Below, piece after piece: positions 9,787 to 18,840 of a stretch of DNA of 64,000 bases (the stretch's first letter is position 1; each line of letters begins with the position of its first letter). The position numbers were made by a program, and so were the translations under genes. The notes below the pieces were generated by a model. That model did no database searches, was not told where the DNA came from, and saw nothing but the letters and a program-made list of their open reading frames with translations. This stretch comes from Nesterenkonia sp. LB17. GTDB lineage: Bacteria; Actinomycetota; Actinomycetes; Actinomycetales; Micrococcaceae. The DNA lies in the NCBI RefSeq assembly GCF_022565915.1, contig NZ_JAJOYX010000002.1, forward strand, positions 442,293 to 506,292, given 5' to 3'.

Positions 9787-10587
9787 ATGGCACCAGCAGA
9801 CTCCACACCTCCCAAGGCTTCCTCCAAGGCAGAGGCAAAGGCCGCGCTCAAGAACCTCAAGGCCGAGCAGAAGGCTGAACAGCGGGACCGCAAGGCCCGC
9901 AAGAAGGCCAATAAGCAGGAAGGCTTCTTCGCGCGGATCAAGCAGGTCTTCACCATGACCCGCTCCTATGACCCGAACATCGGGTGGTGGATGGCATTGG
10001 CCTTCTTCGCCACCCTCGGCGTGTTCTTCCTCCTCTTCACCCTGCTGATGAACTGGGTCACCGGTCTGCTGATCGGTCTGCCCTTCGGCCTGCTGGCCGC
10101 GATGATCGTGATGAACCGACGAGCCGAGAAGGCAGCCTTCTCCCGCATCGAGGGCCGTCCGGGTGCCGCCGCCGCCGCGCTGAGCACGCTCAAGCGCGGC
10201 TGGATCGTCACCGAGGAGCCGGTCGCGATGGACCCGAAGACGCAGGACGCGATCTTCCGGGTGCTCGGCAAGCCAGGCCTGGTGCTCGTCACCGAGGGAC
10301 CCGCCGGCCGGGTGAACAAGCTGGTCGAGAAGACCCGCAAGCGGTTCAGCCCGATCCTTCGGGACACCGGCGTGCCGATCCACATCATCCAGTCCGGACG
10401 CGGGGACCAGCAGGTCCCGCTGCAGAAGCTGGCCAAGACGATCAAGAAGCTCGACAAGAAGCTCACCAAGCACGAGGTCAACGCGGTGGACCGCCGGCTC
10501 ACCGCACTGCCGATCTCCCGGCCGCCGATCCCCAAGGGCGTCGACCCCTACCGCACCCGCCCCGACCGCAAGGCGCTGCGCGGCTAG
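9787..10587 (+). CDS. DUF4191-type membrane protein
   Basis: Lys/Ala-rich charged N-terminus (about 1-50), two closely spaced transmembrane segments (about 68-82 WWMALAFFATLGVFFLLF and 88-105 LLIGLPFGLLAAMI), then a soluble basic domain. This architecture and its position directly after lipA match the DUF4191 family conserved in actinobacteria; its function is unknown to me. A TAGACT -10-like hexamer (9772-9777) ends 9 nt before the ATG, which suggests a very short leader. A strong hairpin follows the stop. Confidence 0.75.
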   Translation: MAPADSTPPKASSKAEAKAALKNLKAEQKAEQRDRKARKKANKQEGFFARIKQVFTMTRSYDPNIGWWMALAFFATLGVFFLLFTLLMNWVTGLLIGLPFGLLAAMIVMNRRAEKAAFSRIEGRPGAAAAALSTLKRGWIVTEEPVAMDPKTQDAIFRVLGKPGLVLVTEGPAGRVNKLVEKTRKRFSPILRDTGVPIHIIQSGRGDQQVPLQKLAKTIKKLDKKLTKHEVNAVDRRLTALPISRPPIPKGVDPYRTRPDRKALRG

Positions 10588-10613
10588 CTCCGGCGAAGGC
10601 TGATACACCCTCC

Positions 10614-10650
10614 CAGAACCCCGATCATCCCCGTGATGATTGGGGTTCTG
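10614..10650 (+). terminator. Terminator after the DUF4191 gene
   Basis: CAGAACCCC (10614-10622) pairs perfectly with GGGGTTCTG (10642-10650). An inner ATCATC/GATGAT pairing extends the stem. Confidence 0.8.
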
Positions 10651-10775
10651 TCATCCCCGGTGCTAGGCTGTTGTGCTGTCTGGCAGGCTTCGCACCTCTG
10701 AAGAAGATCCCTGCACACAGGCTCCCCGCAGAACTCTGATGGGGTCCGCGTGTGCCGGTGCGATGTCGCAGTGCA

Positions 10776-10851
10776 GTGAGCCTTCGGCGGCTCACACTCT
10801 CCGAACCACGGATCGCGGAGGCCAGGTACCTGATCGTTTGTCGCGGTCAGG
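10776..10851 (+). promoter_or_regulatory. Structured rpsD leader region
   Basis: The 240 bp between the preceding terminator and rpsD contain hairpins GTGAGCC/GGCTCAC (10776-10795) and CCTGATCG/CGGTCAGG (10829-10851). S4 is a known translational autoregulator in other bacteria. That this leader binds S4 is inference only. Confidence 0.3.
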
Positions 10852-10889
10852 AATAAACATCATTCGCCGACAAGACAGGAAGGCAGTCA

Positions 10890-11522
10890 ATGCCCACATC
10901 ACCATTGCGCAGTCGTCGTACTGTGAAAGCATCGCGTGCCCTTGGCATCGCGCTGACCCCCAAGGCCCAGAAGTACCTGGATCGCCGCCCCTACGGCCCC
11001 GGCCAGCACGGCCGGACCCGGCGTCGCACCGATTCCGACTACGCGGTGCGTCTGAAGGAGAAGCAGCGTCTCCGCGCCCAGTACGGCATCCGCGAAGCTC
11101 AGATGCTGCGCTACTACGAAGAGGCCAAGCGCATGCACGAGGGCCTGACCGGTGAGAACCTGGTCGAGCTGCTCGAGTCCCGGCTTGACGCCCTGGTTCT
11201 GCGTTCGGGCTTCGCCCGCACCATCGCCCAGGCTCGCCAGTTCGTGGTGCACCGCCACATCATGGTCAACGGCAAGCGCGTGGACCGCCCGTCCTTCCGC
11301 GTGAAGCCCGGCCAGATGATCCACGTGCACGAGCGCTCCGAGGTCTTCGAGCCCTTCCAGGTGGCCGCCGCAGGCACCCACCAGGATGCGCTGCCCACAG
11401 TTCCCGGCTACCTCACCGTCGAGATCGAGAAGCTTCAGGCGACTCTGTCCCGCAAGCCCAAGCGCGAAGAGGTTCCGGTCACCTGCGAAGAGCAGCTCGT
11501 GGTCGAGTTCTACGCACGCTGA
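10890..11522 (+). CDS. rpsD: 30S ribosomal protein S4
   Basis: Primary 16S rRNA-binding protein of the small subunit. Shows the usual actinobacterial N-terminus (RRTVKASRALGIALTPKAQKYL), the RRTDSDYAVRLKEKQRLRAQYGI block and the S4 RNA-binding domain ESRLDALVLRSGFA with VNGKRVD. 210 residues. AGGAAGG lies about 7 nt before the ATG. The early cysteines of the zinc-binding S4 form are absent, so this is the zinc-free paralogue type. Confidence 0.95.
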   Translation: MPTSPLRSRRTVKASRALGIALTPKAQKYLDRRPYGPGQHGRTRRRTDSDYAVRLKEKQRLRAQYGIREAQMLRYYEEAKRMHEGLTGENLVELLESRLDALVLRSGFARTIAQARQFVVHRHIMVNGKRVDRPSFRVKPGQMIHVHERSEVFEPFQVAAAGTHQDALPTVPGYLTVEIEKLQATLSRKPKREEVPVTCEEQLVVEFYAR

Positions 11523-11558
11523 TCTGAAGACGATCACTCAGAACACCGTTCTGAAACC

Positions 11559-11606
11559 CACAGAGCCCGTTGCCCTCCCCCACCGGAGGCCGCAGCGGGC
11601 TCTGTG
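11559..11606 (+). terminator. Terminator after rpsD
   Basis: CACAGAGCCCG (11559-11569) pairs with CGGGCTCTGTG (11596-11606), followed by TTTCC. Confidence 0.75.
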
Positions 11607-11707
11607 TTTCCACTAAGCTGGTCCCGGCGCAGATCCGGCGAAGTCACAGACATGAGACTTCGACGGCCGACTCGCAGCGACCATCAGCAGGAGGACCCGA
11701 GAAACTC

Positions 11708-14407
11708 ATGAAGACCGAGGACATCGCCCGGACGTGGTACGACTACTTCGCCGCCAAGGGGCATGAGCGCGTCCCCTCAGCATCACTGATCTCCCCGGAT
11801 CCCTCGGTGCTGTTCACCATCGCCGGGATGGTGCCTTTCATCCCGTACTTCATGGGCACCGAGAAGCCCCCTTACGCACGTGCCGTCTCCGTGCAGAAGT
11901 GCATCCGCACCGCCGACATCGAAGAGGTCGGCAAGACCGCCCGCCATGGCACCTTCTTCCAGATGTGCGGCAACTTCTCCTTCGGCGACTACTTCAAAGA
12001 GACCGCCATCCCGATGGCCTGGGAGCTGCTGACCCACCCCCGGGAGGCCGACCCGGTGACGGGCGTGCGCGGCTACGGGCTCGATCCCGAGCGGCTCTGG
12101 GTCACCGTCTACCAGGACGACGACGAGGCCTACGCCATCTGGCGCGACCAGGTCGGAGTCCCCGAGGCCCGGATCCAGCGCTTCGGCCCCGAGGACAACT
12201 ACTGGAACACCGGCCAGCCCGGCCCCGGCGGCCCCTGTTCTGAGATCTACTACGACCGCGGCCCCGCCTACGGCGTCGAGGGCGGCCCAGCGGCCGATGA
12301 GACCCGTTACGTGGAGATCTGGAACCTGGTCTTCATGCAGTACCGGCTCTCCGCCGTGCACTCGAAGACCGAGTTCGAGGTGGCCGGCCCGCTGCAGAAC
12401 AAGAGCATCGATACCGGCCTGGGCCTCGAGCGCCTCGCGATGGTGCTCCAGGGCGTGGAGAACATGTACGAGACCGACCAGGTCCGCCCGGTGCTCGACC
12501 GCGCCGCGGAGCTCGCCGACATCGAGTACACCTCCACCGAGGATCCCGCCGACCCGCACCACGCCAACGATGTGCGGCTGCGAATGATCGCCGACCATGT
12601 GCGCAGCTCGCTGATGCTCATCTCCGACGGGGTCCGCCCCTCCAATGAAGGCGGCGGCTTCGTGCTGCGCCGCCTGATCCGCCGGGTGATCCTCGCGATG
12701 CGGCTCATGGGAGTGGAGCAGCCGGTCTTCGGTGAACTGGTCGGCGTCTCCAAGGACGCGATGAAGGGCGTCTACCCCGAGGTCGAGACCGGCTTCGAGA
12801 AGATCCACCAGACCGCGGTCAAGGAGGAGCAGGCCTTCCTGCGCACCATCTCCGCCGGCACCGCCAAGCTGCACTCCGCCGTGAGCACCGCGCAGACCGC
12901 CGGCGCAGCCGTCACCGGCGCCGACGCCTTCGCGCTGCACGACACCTACGGCTTCCCCCTCGACCTGACCCTGGAGATGGCCGCCGAGGCCGGGGTCGGG
13001 GTCGACGAGACCCGCTTCCGCGAACTCATGACCGAGCAGCGCGAGCGCGCCCGGGCCGACGCCAAGGGCAAGAAGTCCGGGCACGCCGACACCCAGGTCT
13101 ACCAGGAGCTGCGCGCCGACTCCCCCACCCACTTCACCGGATACACAGAACACACCACGGAGTCCCGGATCCGCGGACTGCTGGTGGGCGGTGAGGCGCG
13201 GAAGAGCGCCTCCGCGGGAGAGGACATCGAGCTGGTCCTCGACGCCACCCCCTTCTACGCCGAGGCCGGCGGTCAGGCCCCCGACACGGGGCGGATCACC
13301 GGTGACGGCTTCGAGCTCGAGGTCATCGACGTGCAGTCCCCGATCAGAGGCCTCTCGGTGCACCGCGCCAGGGTCCTCTCCGGGGAGGTGCCCGCCGGCG
13401 CCGAGGCGCTGGGCGCCATCGATGTGCGCCGCCGGCTGGACGCGGAGAAGGCACACACCGGCACCCACCTGATCCACGCCGCGCTGCACGACGTGCTGGG
13501 GCCCGAGGCAGTGCAGGCCGGCTCCTTCAACAAGGAAGGCTACCTGCGCTTCGACTTCACCTCCGAGGCCGCGATGAGCGGCGCCGCCCGACAGGAGCTC
13601 GAGGCCGCCGCCAACCTCGCCATCCGCGACAACTACGAGGTCCTGACCCGCGTGACCTCGCTGGAGGAGGCGCAGGCCCTGGGCGCGATGATGCTCTTCG
13701 GCGAGAAGTACGGCAATGAGGTCCGCATGGTCGAGATCAATGGGGCGTGGTCCCGTGAGCTCTGCGGCGGCACCCACGTCGACGCCACCGCCGAGATCGG
13801 CACCCTCGCATTGATGTCCGAGGCCTCCGTGGGCGCGGGCAACCGACGCGTCGAGGCGCTGGTCGGGCTCGACGCGTTCCACCACTTCGCCGCCGAGCGG
13901 ACCCTGGTCAACCAGCTCACCGAGATGCTCAAGGTCCCGGCGGACCAGGTTCCCGACCGCATCGCCGCGACCCTGGCCAAGCTCAAGGACGTGGAGCGCG
14001 AGCTGGAGAAGCTGCGCAGCGCGCAGCTGCGGGCCAAGGCTGGCGAGCTGCTGTCCCAGGCCGTGGACGCCGGTGGTGTCGATGTGCTCGCGCACAACGC
14101 CGGCGCCGTGGCCGGCGCCGATGATCTGCGTGCCCTCGCGCTGGACCTGCGCGGACGCTTCGGCTCCCGCGCGGCCGCCGTTGCGGTGGCCGGTGAGGCC
14201 AAGGGCCGACCGGTGATCGTGGTGGCGACCACCGAGGCCGCCCGCGAACAGGGAGTCTCTGCCGGTGACCTGGTCAAGCGCGCCTGCGCGGTGCTCGGCG
14301 GCGGAGGCGGCGGCAAGGCCGACCTCGCCCAGGGCGGCGGCCAGGATGCCTCCAAGATCCCCACAGCCCTGCAGGAAGTCACCTCGGCGGTGGGCCAGCG
14401 TGACTGA
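11708..14407 (+). CDS. alaS: Alanyl-tRNA synthetase
   Basis: Class II synthetase charging tRNA-Ala. The start MKTEDIARTWYDYF at 11708 aligns with the family N-terminus, although the frame is open further upstream; AGGAGG lies about 13 nt before it. Catalytic core includes HGTFFQMCGNFSFGDYF and GLGLERLAMVLQG. The editing domain carries HTGTHLIHAALH and the zinc motif ELCGGTHVDATAEIG. The C-terminal Gly-rich segment GGGGGGKADLAQGGG is typical. The 899-residue length is normal. The 3' end overlaps ruvX by 8 nt. Confidence 0.96.
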   Translation: MKTEDIARTWYDYFAAKGHERVPSASLISPDPSVLFTIAGMVPFIPYFMGTEKPPYARAVSVQKCIRTADIEEVGKTARHGTFFQMCGNFSFGDYFKETAIPMAWELLTHPREADPVTGVRGYGLDPERLWVTVYQDDDEAYAIWRDQVGVPEARIQRFGPEDNYWNTGQPGPGGPCSEIYYDRGPAYGVEGGPAADETRYVEIWNLVFMQYRLSAVHSKTEFEVAGPLQNKSIDTGLGLERLAMVLQGVENMYETDQVRPVLDRAAELADIEYTSTEDPADPHHANDVRLRMIADHVRSSLMLISDGVRPSNEGGGFVLRRLIRRVILAMRLMGVEQPVFGELVGVSKDAMKGVYPEVETGFEKIHQTAVKEEQAFLRTISAGTAKLHSAVSTAQTAGAAVTGADAFALHDTYGFPLDLTLEMAAEAGVGVDETRFRELMTEQRERARADAKGKKSGHADTQVYQELRADSPTHFTGYTEHTTESRIRGLLVGGEARKSASAGEDIELVLDATPFYAEAGGQAPDTGRITGDGFELEVIDVQSPIRGLSVHRARVLSGEVPAGAEALGAIDVRRRLDAEKAHTGTHLIHAALHDVLGPEAVQAGSFNKEGYLRFDFTSEAAMSGAARQELEAAANLAIRDNYEVLTRVTSLEEAQALGAMMLFGEKYGNEVRMVEINGAWSRELCGGTHVDATAEIGTLALMSEASVGAGNRRVEALVGLDAFHHFAAERTLVNQLTEMLKVPADQVPDRIAATLAKLKDVERELEKLRSAQLRAKAGELLSQAVDAGGVDVLAHNAGAVAGADDLRALALDLRGRFGSRAAAVAVAGEAKGRPVIVVATTEAAREQGVSAGDLVKRACAVLGGGGGGKADLAQGGGQDASKIPTALQEVTSAVGQRD

Positions 14408-14927
14408 GCAGCCCGAACGAGATTCTTCGGCCAGCGCCCCCCGCCCGACAGCAAGGGCCGGGGTGCGGCTGGGCATCGACGTCGGCGACGCCCGCGTCGG
14501 GCTGGCCTCCTCAGATCCCGACGCGCTGATCGCCACCCCGGTGATGACGCTGCGCCGTGACCCCAACCGGGCCTCGGATCTGACCATGCTGATCACCATC
14601 ATCAAGGACCGACAGGCCCGTGCCGTCTACGTCGGGCTGCCGCTCTCGCTCTCCGGCGGCGAGACCCTCTCCACGCAGAAGGCCCGCGACTACGCCGGTC
14701 AGCTCGCTGGGATGATCCAGGCCGCCGAGCTGCCGACCGAGGTCTATCTCATCGATGAGCGGCTCTCCACGGTCTCCGCCGCGACCAAGATGCGCGCCTC
14801 CGGTGTGGCCTCGAAGGATCAGCGGACTCGTATCGACCAGGCCGCGGCCGTGGAGATCCTCACCCACGCCCTGGACCTGCGTCAGTCCTGGGGACGGGAA
14901 CCCGGAACACCGGTCTCCGCACCCTGA
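14400..14927 (+). CDS. ruvX: RuvX/YqgF family RNase H-like protein
   Basis: Putative Holliday-junction resolvase or pre-16S rRNA nuclease of the YqgF fold. LGIDVGDARVGLASSD (first catalytic Asp), VYVGLPLSLSGGE and VYLIDERLSTVSAA (catalytic Asp-Glu) are all present, with the C-terminal DQAAAVEILTHAL helix. GTG 14400 overlaps the alaS stop region, giving 175 residues and translational coupling. In most actinobacteria mltG and aroE follow ruvX; here they are absent and the accessory island begins shortly after. Confidence 0.92.
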   Translation: MTEQPERDSSASAPRPTARAGVRLGIDVGDARVGLASSDPDALIATPVMTLRRDPNRASDLTMLITIIKDRQARAVYVGLPLSLSGGETLSTQKARDYAGQLAGMIQAAELPTEVYLIDERLSTVSAATKMRASGVASKDQRTRIDQAAAVEILTHALDLRQSWGREPGTPVSAP

Positions 14928-14928
14928 C

Positions 14929-14952
14929 AGCGCCCTGCCAGCCGGCGGCGCT
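14929..14952 (+). terminator. Possible weak hairpin after ruvX
   Basis: AGCGCC (14929-14934) can pair with GGCGCT (14947-14952) over a GC-rich loop directly after the ruvX stop. It is short, so termination is uncertain. Confidence 0.3.
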
Positions 14953-15049
14953 CTCCACAGCCTGTGCCACCCCGGACCGAATCGCGGGGCTCCTCCACAA
15001 CTGGGTATAGACCGGTGCGCCCGGCCGTGCCTTCGGGGAGGCTGTGAGC

Positions 15050-15772
15050 ATGCGCACCGACACAGTCCAGAGTCTTCCCCAGGGCCTCTACCGCCCCGGA
15101 TCAGGGTTCTCCGCCGCCGAACTCCACGCCATGGTCCTTGAAGGCGCCGTGCGTCCGCTGCTGGGCGACCTCTACGCCTGCACCGCACTGCCGGACGCTC
15201 CGAGGCTGAGAGCCCTGGCCTGCCGGGCGCTGCTCAGCGGTTCACTGCGCGCCCACGCGGTGCTCTGCGGGGAATCCGCCGCATGGGTGCATTTGGGCGC
15301 CGGGACGGCACCCTCACGGATCACCGTGATCACCGCCGGGGTGTATCGGCGCCGCACGGCTGGTCCGATCCCCTGGCAGGTCCACCAGGTGCCGCTCTCG
15401 CCCGATGAGCAGCTCGAGCTGCAGGGGGTGCCGGTCACCACGCCGCTGCGCACCGCGGCCGACATCTTTCTGGGCATCGGCACCGTGCAGAGCCGCCGAG
15501 CCCTGGATGCGCCGCGCGCAGCGTCCAGACCTGCCGCGGCTTCCAACCCAGGCCCAGCTCCCACCACCGGCGCAGGCAGCAATGACGGGTGCGCGCAGCG
15601 GTGGGCGGCGATCCGGCGGCTCTGCGTCGCGAACCCGAAGCAGATTCAACCGGCCGCTCTTCTCCAGCAGATCCAGGCTCAGCTCGGTGGGAGGGACGCC
15701 GGCACCGACGCCGCACAGAGACGTCGGGACCGAATCGAGGCGCTGCTCGCCGCCCTGGTCTTCAGCGGATGA
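15050..15772 (+). CDS. AbiEi-antitoxin-like (type IV TA) protein
   Basis: An N-terminal winged-helix-like region (LYRPGSGFSAAELHAMVLEG), followed by RALACRALLSGSLRAHAVLCGESAAWVHLG and VPVTTPLRTAADIFLG, matches the pattern of actinobacterial AbiEi-family antitoxin domain proteins. ATG 15050 has GGGGAGG 8 nt upstream and is preferred over GTG 15044. It has 240 residues; many relatives are longer, so the C-terminus may have been shortened at the island edge. No partner toxin gene (AbiEii nucleotidyltransferase) is visible, so it may be a solitary chromosomal regulator. Function is inferred from family resemblance only. Confidence 0.5.
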   Translation: MRTDTVQSLPQGLYRPGSGFSAAELHAMVLEGAVRPLLGDLYACTALPDAPRLRALACRALLSGSLRAHAVLCGESAAWVHLGAGTAPSRITVITAGVYRRRTAGPIPWQVHQVPLSPDEQLELQGVPVTTPLRTAADIFLGIGTVQSRRALDAPRAASRPAAASNPGPAPTTGAGSNDGCAQRWAAIRRLCVANPKQIQPAALLQQIQAQLGGRDAGTDAAQRRRDRIEALLAALVFSG

Positions 15773-15831
15773 GCGCCTCTGGACGCAATGTCCGAACCCC
15801 ACGGTTAGGATAACTAGGGCATCCTGTGGCA

Positions 15832-16471
15832 ATGCCCACAGATCACGCCGTCGCCGCCGCAATCTACGTCCGAATCTCCAAGGACTCCGAGAAGCTCGGA
15901 CTCGGCACTGCCCGACAGCGCAAGGATTGCGAAGAACTGGCCCGGGAAAAGGGATGGACTGTCGTAGAGGTCTTCAAGGACGACGACACCTCTGCAAGCA
16001 ACGGCAAGGCCCGTCCGGCTTATCAGCGCATGGCCCGCGGGATCGAAGCAGGTCAAATCCAGGACATCATCGTGTGGGACGTGGATCGGCTCACCAGAAC
16101 GCCGCGTGAGCTCGAGGACTTCATCGACTGGGCCGACCAACATAAACTTCAGTTCGCCAAAACGGGTGGAGTCGTCGACCTCGCTACACCCCATGGCCGA
16201 ATGAACGCGCGCGTCAAGGGGGCCGTAGCTAGGGACGAAGCTGATCAGCAGCCACGTCGGCAAAAGCGCAAGTTGCTGAGGTTGGCAGAGGAAGATAAAT
16301 ATGTCGGGCCTTGACCATTCGGTTGGTTCGGACGACGAACCCTGACGGCACCAAGGGCAAGCAGCTCGTCCTCAATACCACCGAGGCTCAGATCGTGCGT
16401 GACGGCGCGGCGCGCGTCCTGTCGGCAAAATCCATACACTCCCTCACGCGAGATCTGAATGAACGAAAAGG
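15832..16471 (+). pseudogene. Broken large serine integrase (resolvase N-terminus)
   Basis: Residues 1-150 are a serine-recombinase catalytic domain: AAAIYVRISKDSEKLG (catalytic Ser), TARQRKDCEELAREKGW, DDTSASNGKARPAYQRM and VWDVDRLTRTPRELEDF. The expected KYVGPRPFGW motif reads KYVGP-stop-PFGW (TGA at 16312-16314). A frameshift follows, and the recombinase domain resumes in another frame (TNPDGTKGKQLVLN, VLSAKSIHSLTRDLNERKG) until it runs into IS481-like DNA near 16472. The zinc-ribbon/coiled-coil C-terminus is missing. It lies at the left edge of the island, so it may have mediated the original integration. TAGGAT at 15806-15811 could be its -10. Confidence 0.8.
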
Positions 16472-16764
16472 CTCCGCTCGTCCAACGCGTCACCATTGGC
16501 CAACCGGCAGCCCGCGTCACCTAAGAACTCGGGATCTCGCGCACCGCGGCCTATCGATGGCTGCGCCGCTATCGTGAAGAAGGCCCTGCCGGGCTCATCG
16601 ATCGGTCCTCCCGACCACGCAACAGCCCACCGCCACCGCGCCAGTGAAGATCCTGCGAGTGCTCCACGCCCCCCAGCGCGACCGTGAAGGACCCTCAGAC
16701 CTCTCGGTGCGCACTGGAGTTCCGGCGCGCACGATCTTGCGGATCATCGCCCGAGCCGGGTGGC
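16472..16764 (+). mobile_element. Degenerate IS481 remnant, 5' part (copy A)
   Basis: Aligns to bases about 50474-50760 of the intact IS481 at 50302-51406, but with many substitutions and in-frame stops. The terminal repeat is lost at the junction with the integrase. It is cut at GTGGCCTAG by insertion of a younger IS481 copy. The 3' part of the same remnant continues after the IS3 element at 18392. Confidence 0.75.
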
Positions 16765-17072
16765 CTAGGTGTACTCAGCCAGGACCTTGTTGACACGTGA
16801 GAAGAGGACGGAGACCTCTTAGGTTGGTGGTTACCACACGCAGCCAACTGATCTAAGAGGTCTCCATGTCCCACCGTACCGCCCGGATTCCCACCCTGAA
16901 CCACAACTGCCGGCTGACCCCACATGGCCGACTTCTGCTGGTCCAACGCGTCACCAACGGCCAACCAGCAGCCCACGTCGCCAAAGAACTCGGCATCTCG
17001 CGCACCGCGGCCTACCGGTGGCTGCGCCGCTATCGTGAAGAAGGCCCCGCCGGGCTCATCGATCGGTCCTCC
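16765..17072 (+). mobile_element. Truncated IS481 (copy B), 5' end with CTAG target
   Basis: CTAG target site at 16765-16768, then the terminal repeat GTGTACTCAGCCA and the first 300 bp of IS481, almost identical to the intact copy at 50302. It encodes the N-terminus of the transposase from ATG 16866 (MSHRTARIPTLNHN, helix-turn-helix HVAKELGISRTAAYRWLRRY). It ends abruptly at GATCGGTCCTCC where an IS3 element begins. The remaining 800 bp of this copy are gone, so the hybrid frame of 80 residues (to 17108) is not a functional gene. Confidence 0.85.
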
Positions 17073-17169
17073 GGGTCTGCTGACGGTTTAGTTGACCTCG
17101 TGACGTGACCTACAGTTTGGTTGCCACCATCCCTCGCTAGCCGATGGCCTTCCTGGAAGGCTGATCACC

Positions 17170-17466
17170 ATGCCACGCCCCTATCCTCCAGAGTTCAGGG
17201 CCCGCGCCATCTCACTCGTGCGCGAGGGCCGACCGGTCAAACAGACCGCAGCCGATCTCGGCATCCACGAGGTCACACTCCACTCCTGGCTGCGCCAGGA
17301 CGACATCGATCACGGTCTCCGACCGGGTCACACGACCCAGGAATCGGCGCAGCTGCGCGCCGCCCGCGCCAGGGTTCGTCAGCTCGAGCAAGAGATCTCG
17401 ATCCTCCGACGGGCATCCACCTGGCTCGATGAGGAGCCCCTCGACCCAAAAGAGCGCACCCGGTGA
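17170..17466 (+). CDS. IS3 transposase OrfA (copy 1)
   Basis: A 98-residue DNA-binding subunit: helix-turn-helix QTAADLGIHEVTLHSWLRQ (about 26-44) and a leucine-zipper-like helix RVRQLEQEISILRRAS near the C-terminus. The slippery heptamer C-CCA-AAA at 17445-17451, in the correct frame for a -1 shift, lies just before the stop and would produce an OrfAB fusion. Its TGA also overlaps the orfB GTG. Identical to the copy at 26773. Confidence 0.92.
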   Translation: MPRPYPPEFRARAISLVREGRPVKQTAADLGIHEVTLHSWLRQDDIDHGLRPGHTTQESAQLRAARARVRQLEQEISILRRASTWLDEEPLDPKERTR

Positions 17467-18329
17467 TCGACCGTCTTGTCGACGCCGGGGAGCCAGTGAA
17501 CACCTGCTGTCGCCTGCTCGGGGTTTCCCGTCAGGGGTATTACCGCTACAGGCGGCGCCCCACCAGCGCCACGGAACTGCGCCGACGCTGGCTCACCGGC
17601 CTCATCGGCGAGGTCCACATTGCGTCTCGTGGCACCTATGGGTACCGACGGATCCATGCCGAGCTCACGCTCGGGATGGGGATTACGTGCTCGAGTCGGC
17701 TCGTCTGGATGCTGATGAGCCGGGCAGGACTGGGTGGTCTACCAGGACCTACGCGGGTCAAGCGCCTCAAGGGCGTGGCCACAGCCGATGATCTGGTCAA
17801 CCGTAAGTTCCATCGCCTCGGGCTCAACGAACTCTGGGTCACGGACATTACCGAACATCCCACCAGGGAAGGCAAGATTTACTGCGCGGCGGTTCTGGAC
17901 GCGTGCAGCCGCAAGATCATTGGTTGGGCGATTGATTCCAAGCAGGACTCAAATCTGGTCGTCAACGCTCTGGATATGGCGATCCGCGCGCGAACCCCCA
18001 GCCCTGGTGGGATCGTTCATGCGGATCATGGAGTCCAGTTCACCTCGTGGGTGTTCACTCAGAAGATCCGCTCGGCAGGGCTTCTGCCCTCGTTCGGGAC
18101 CGTGGGTGACGGGTTGGATAATGCGATGATGGAGTCCTTCTGGTCCTCGATGCAGATCGAGTTGCTCAATCGCAAGAAGTGGCGGACCAGGGTCGAGTTG
18201 GCGAACGCGATATTCGAGTACATCGAGGTGTTCTACAACCGTCGACGCCGCCACTCCGGCATTGCTTACGCGACGCCTCATGACTATGACCTCGCTCACA
18301 CGATTCAACCGCTCACCGCCGGAAGCTAG
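17463..18329 (+). CDS. IS3 transposase OrfB (copy 1)
   Basis: A 288-residue DDE integrase-fold catalytic subunit. The N-terminal HTH_21 region (EVHIASRGTYGYRRIHAEL) precedes the catalytic triad: Asp in LWVTDITEH, Asp in IVHADHGVQFTS and Glu in NAMMESFWSSMQIELLN, with the usual YNRRRRHSGIAYATP tail. It is intact. Translation can start at GTG 17463 or by -1 frameshift from orfA. Identical in sequence to the copy at 27066. Confidence 0.93.
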   Translation: MIDRLVDAGEPVNTCCRLLGVSRQGYYRYRRRPTSATELRRRWLTGLIGEVHIASRGTYGYRRIHAELTLGMGITCSSRLVWMLMSRAGLGGLPGPTRVKRLKGVATADDLVNRKFHRLGLNELWVTDITEHPTREGKIYCAAVLDACSRKIIGWAIDSKQDSNLVVNALDMAIRARTPSPGGIVHADHGVQFTSWVFTQKIRSAGLLPSFGTVGDGLDNAMMESFWSSMQIELLNRKKWRTRVELANAIFEYIEVFYNRRRRHSGIAYATPHDYDLAHTIQPLTAGS

Positions 18330-18391
18330 CCAGACCGAGTGGAAACCAAACTGTAGGTCACGTCAAGGTCAACTAAACCGTCAGCAGACCC

Positions 18392-18840
18392 CAGCCCTCA
18401 GCGACCTGCTCCAGGTGGATGTGAAAAGGGTCGCCCGCATCCCGGCCGGGGGCGGCTGGCGCGGGCAATCAGGCCAGACCAGAGAACTCCAGAACACCGG
18501 GCGTCAGGAAGTGGACTTCGACTACATCCATCTGGCCGATAATGATCACTCTCGGCTCGCTTACACCCGAGGCGCTGCCCGATGAGACCGGACTGAGCTC
18601 AGCGGACTTCATGGCCCCAGGCGCGATGTTCATGAATGCCCGCGGCGCCCCGCTGAAACGCATGATCATCCATAGCGCACTGGCCCTACACACGGTCCCG
18701 AGCATTCCAGTCAGTGCCGGGCGGAAGCGGGGTGAAGCACCTGCGGACCAAACTTCGGCACCCATGAGAGAGCGGGAAAGCAGAGAGCTTCAACCGGACC
18801 CTGCAGGAAGGATGGATCAATCGGCGCCGCGACACTTCTA
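18392..18840 (+). mobile_element. Degenerate IS481 remnant, 3' part (copy A)
   Basis: Corresponds to about 50838-51290 of the intact IS481. DVKRVARIPAGGGW, AFMNARGAPLKRMIIHSALA-like segments and the FNRTLQEGW region are recognisable across different frames, with many substitutions and stops. The right terminal repeat is not recognisable. Confidence 0.7.

Larger units (their letters stand above)
17073..18391 (+). mobile_element. IS3-family element, copy 1 (1319 bp)
   Basis: Bounded by long inverted repeats beginning GGGTCTGCTGACGGTTTAGT. The left arm is intact; the right arm lacks 2 bp relative to the perfect 50-bp repeat of copy 2. It contains orfA and orfB. It inserted in IS481 copy B. The flanks do not form a target duplication: the left flank is young IS481, while the right flank is old degenerate IS481, so an adjacent deletion probably followed insertion. 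Confidence 0.93.

Noticed and set aside
11783-14605. 940-codon minus-strand open frame opposite alaS
   Set aside because: Complement of a conserved synthetase gene; no domain resemblance.
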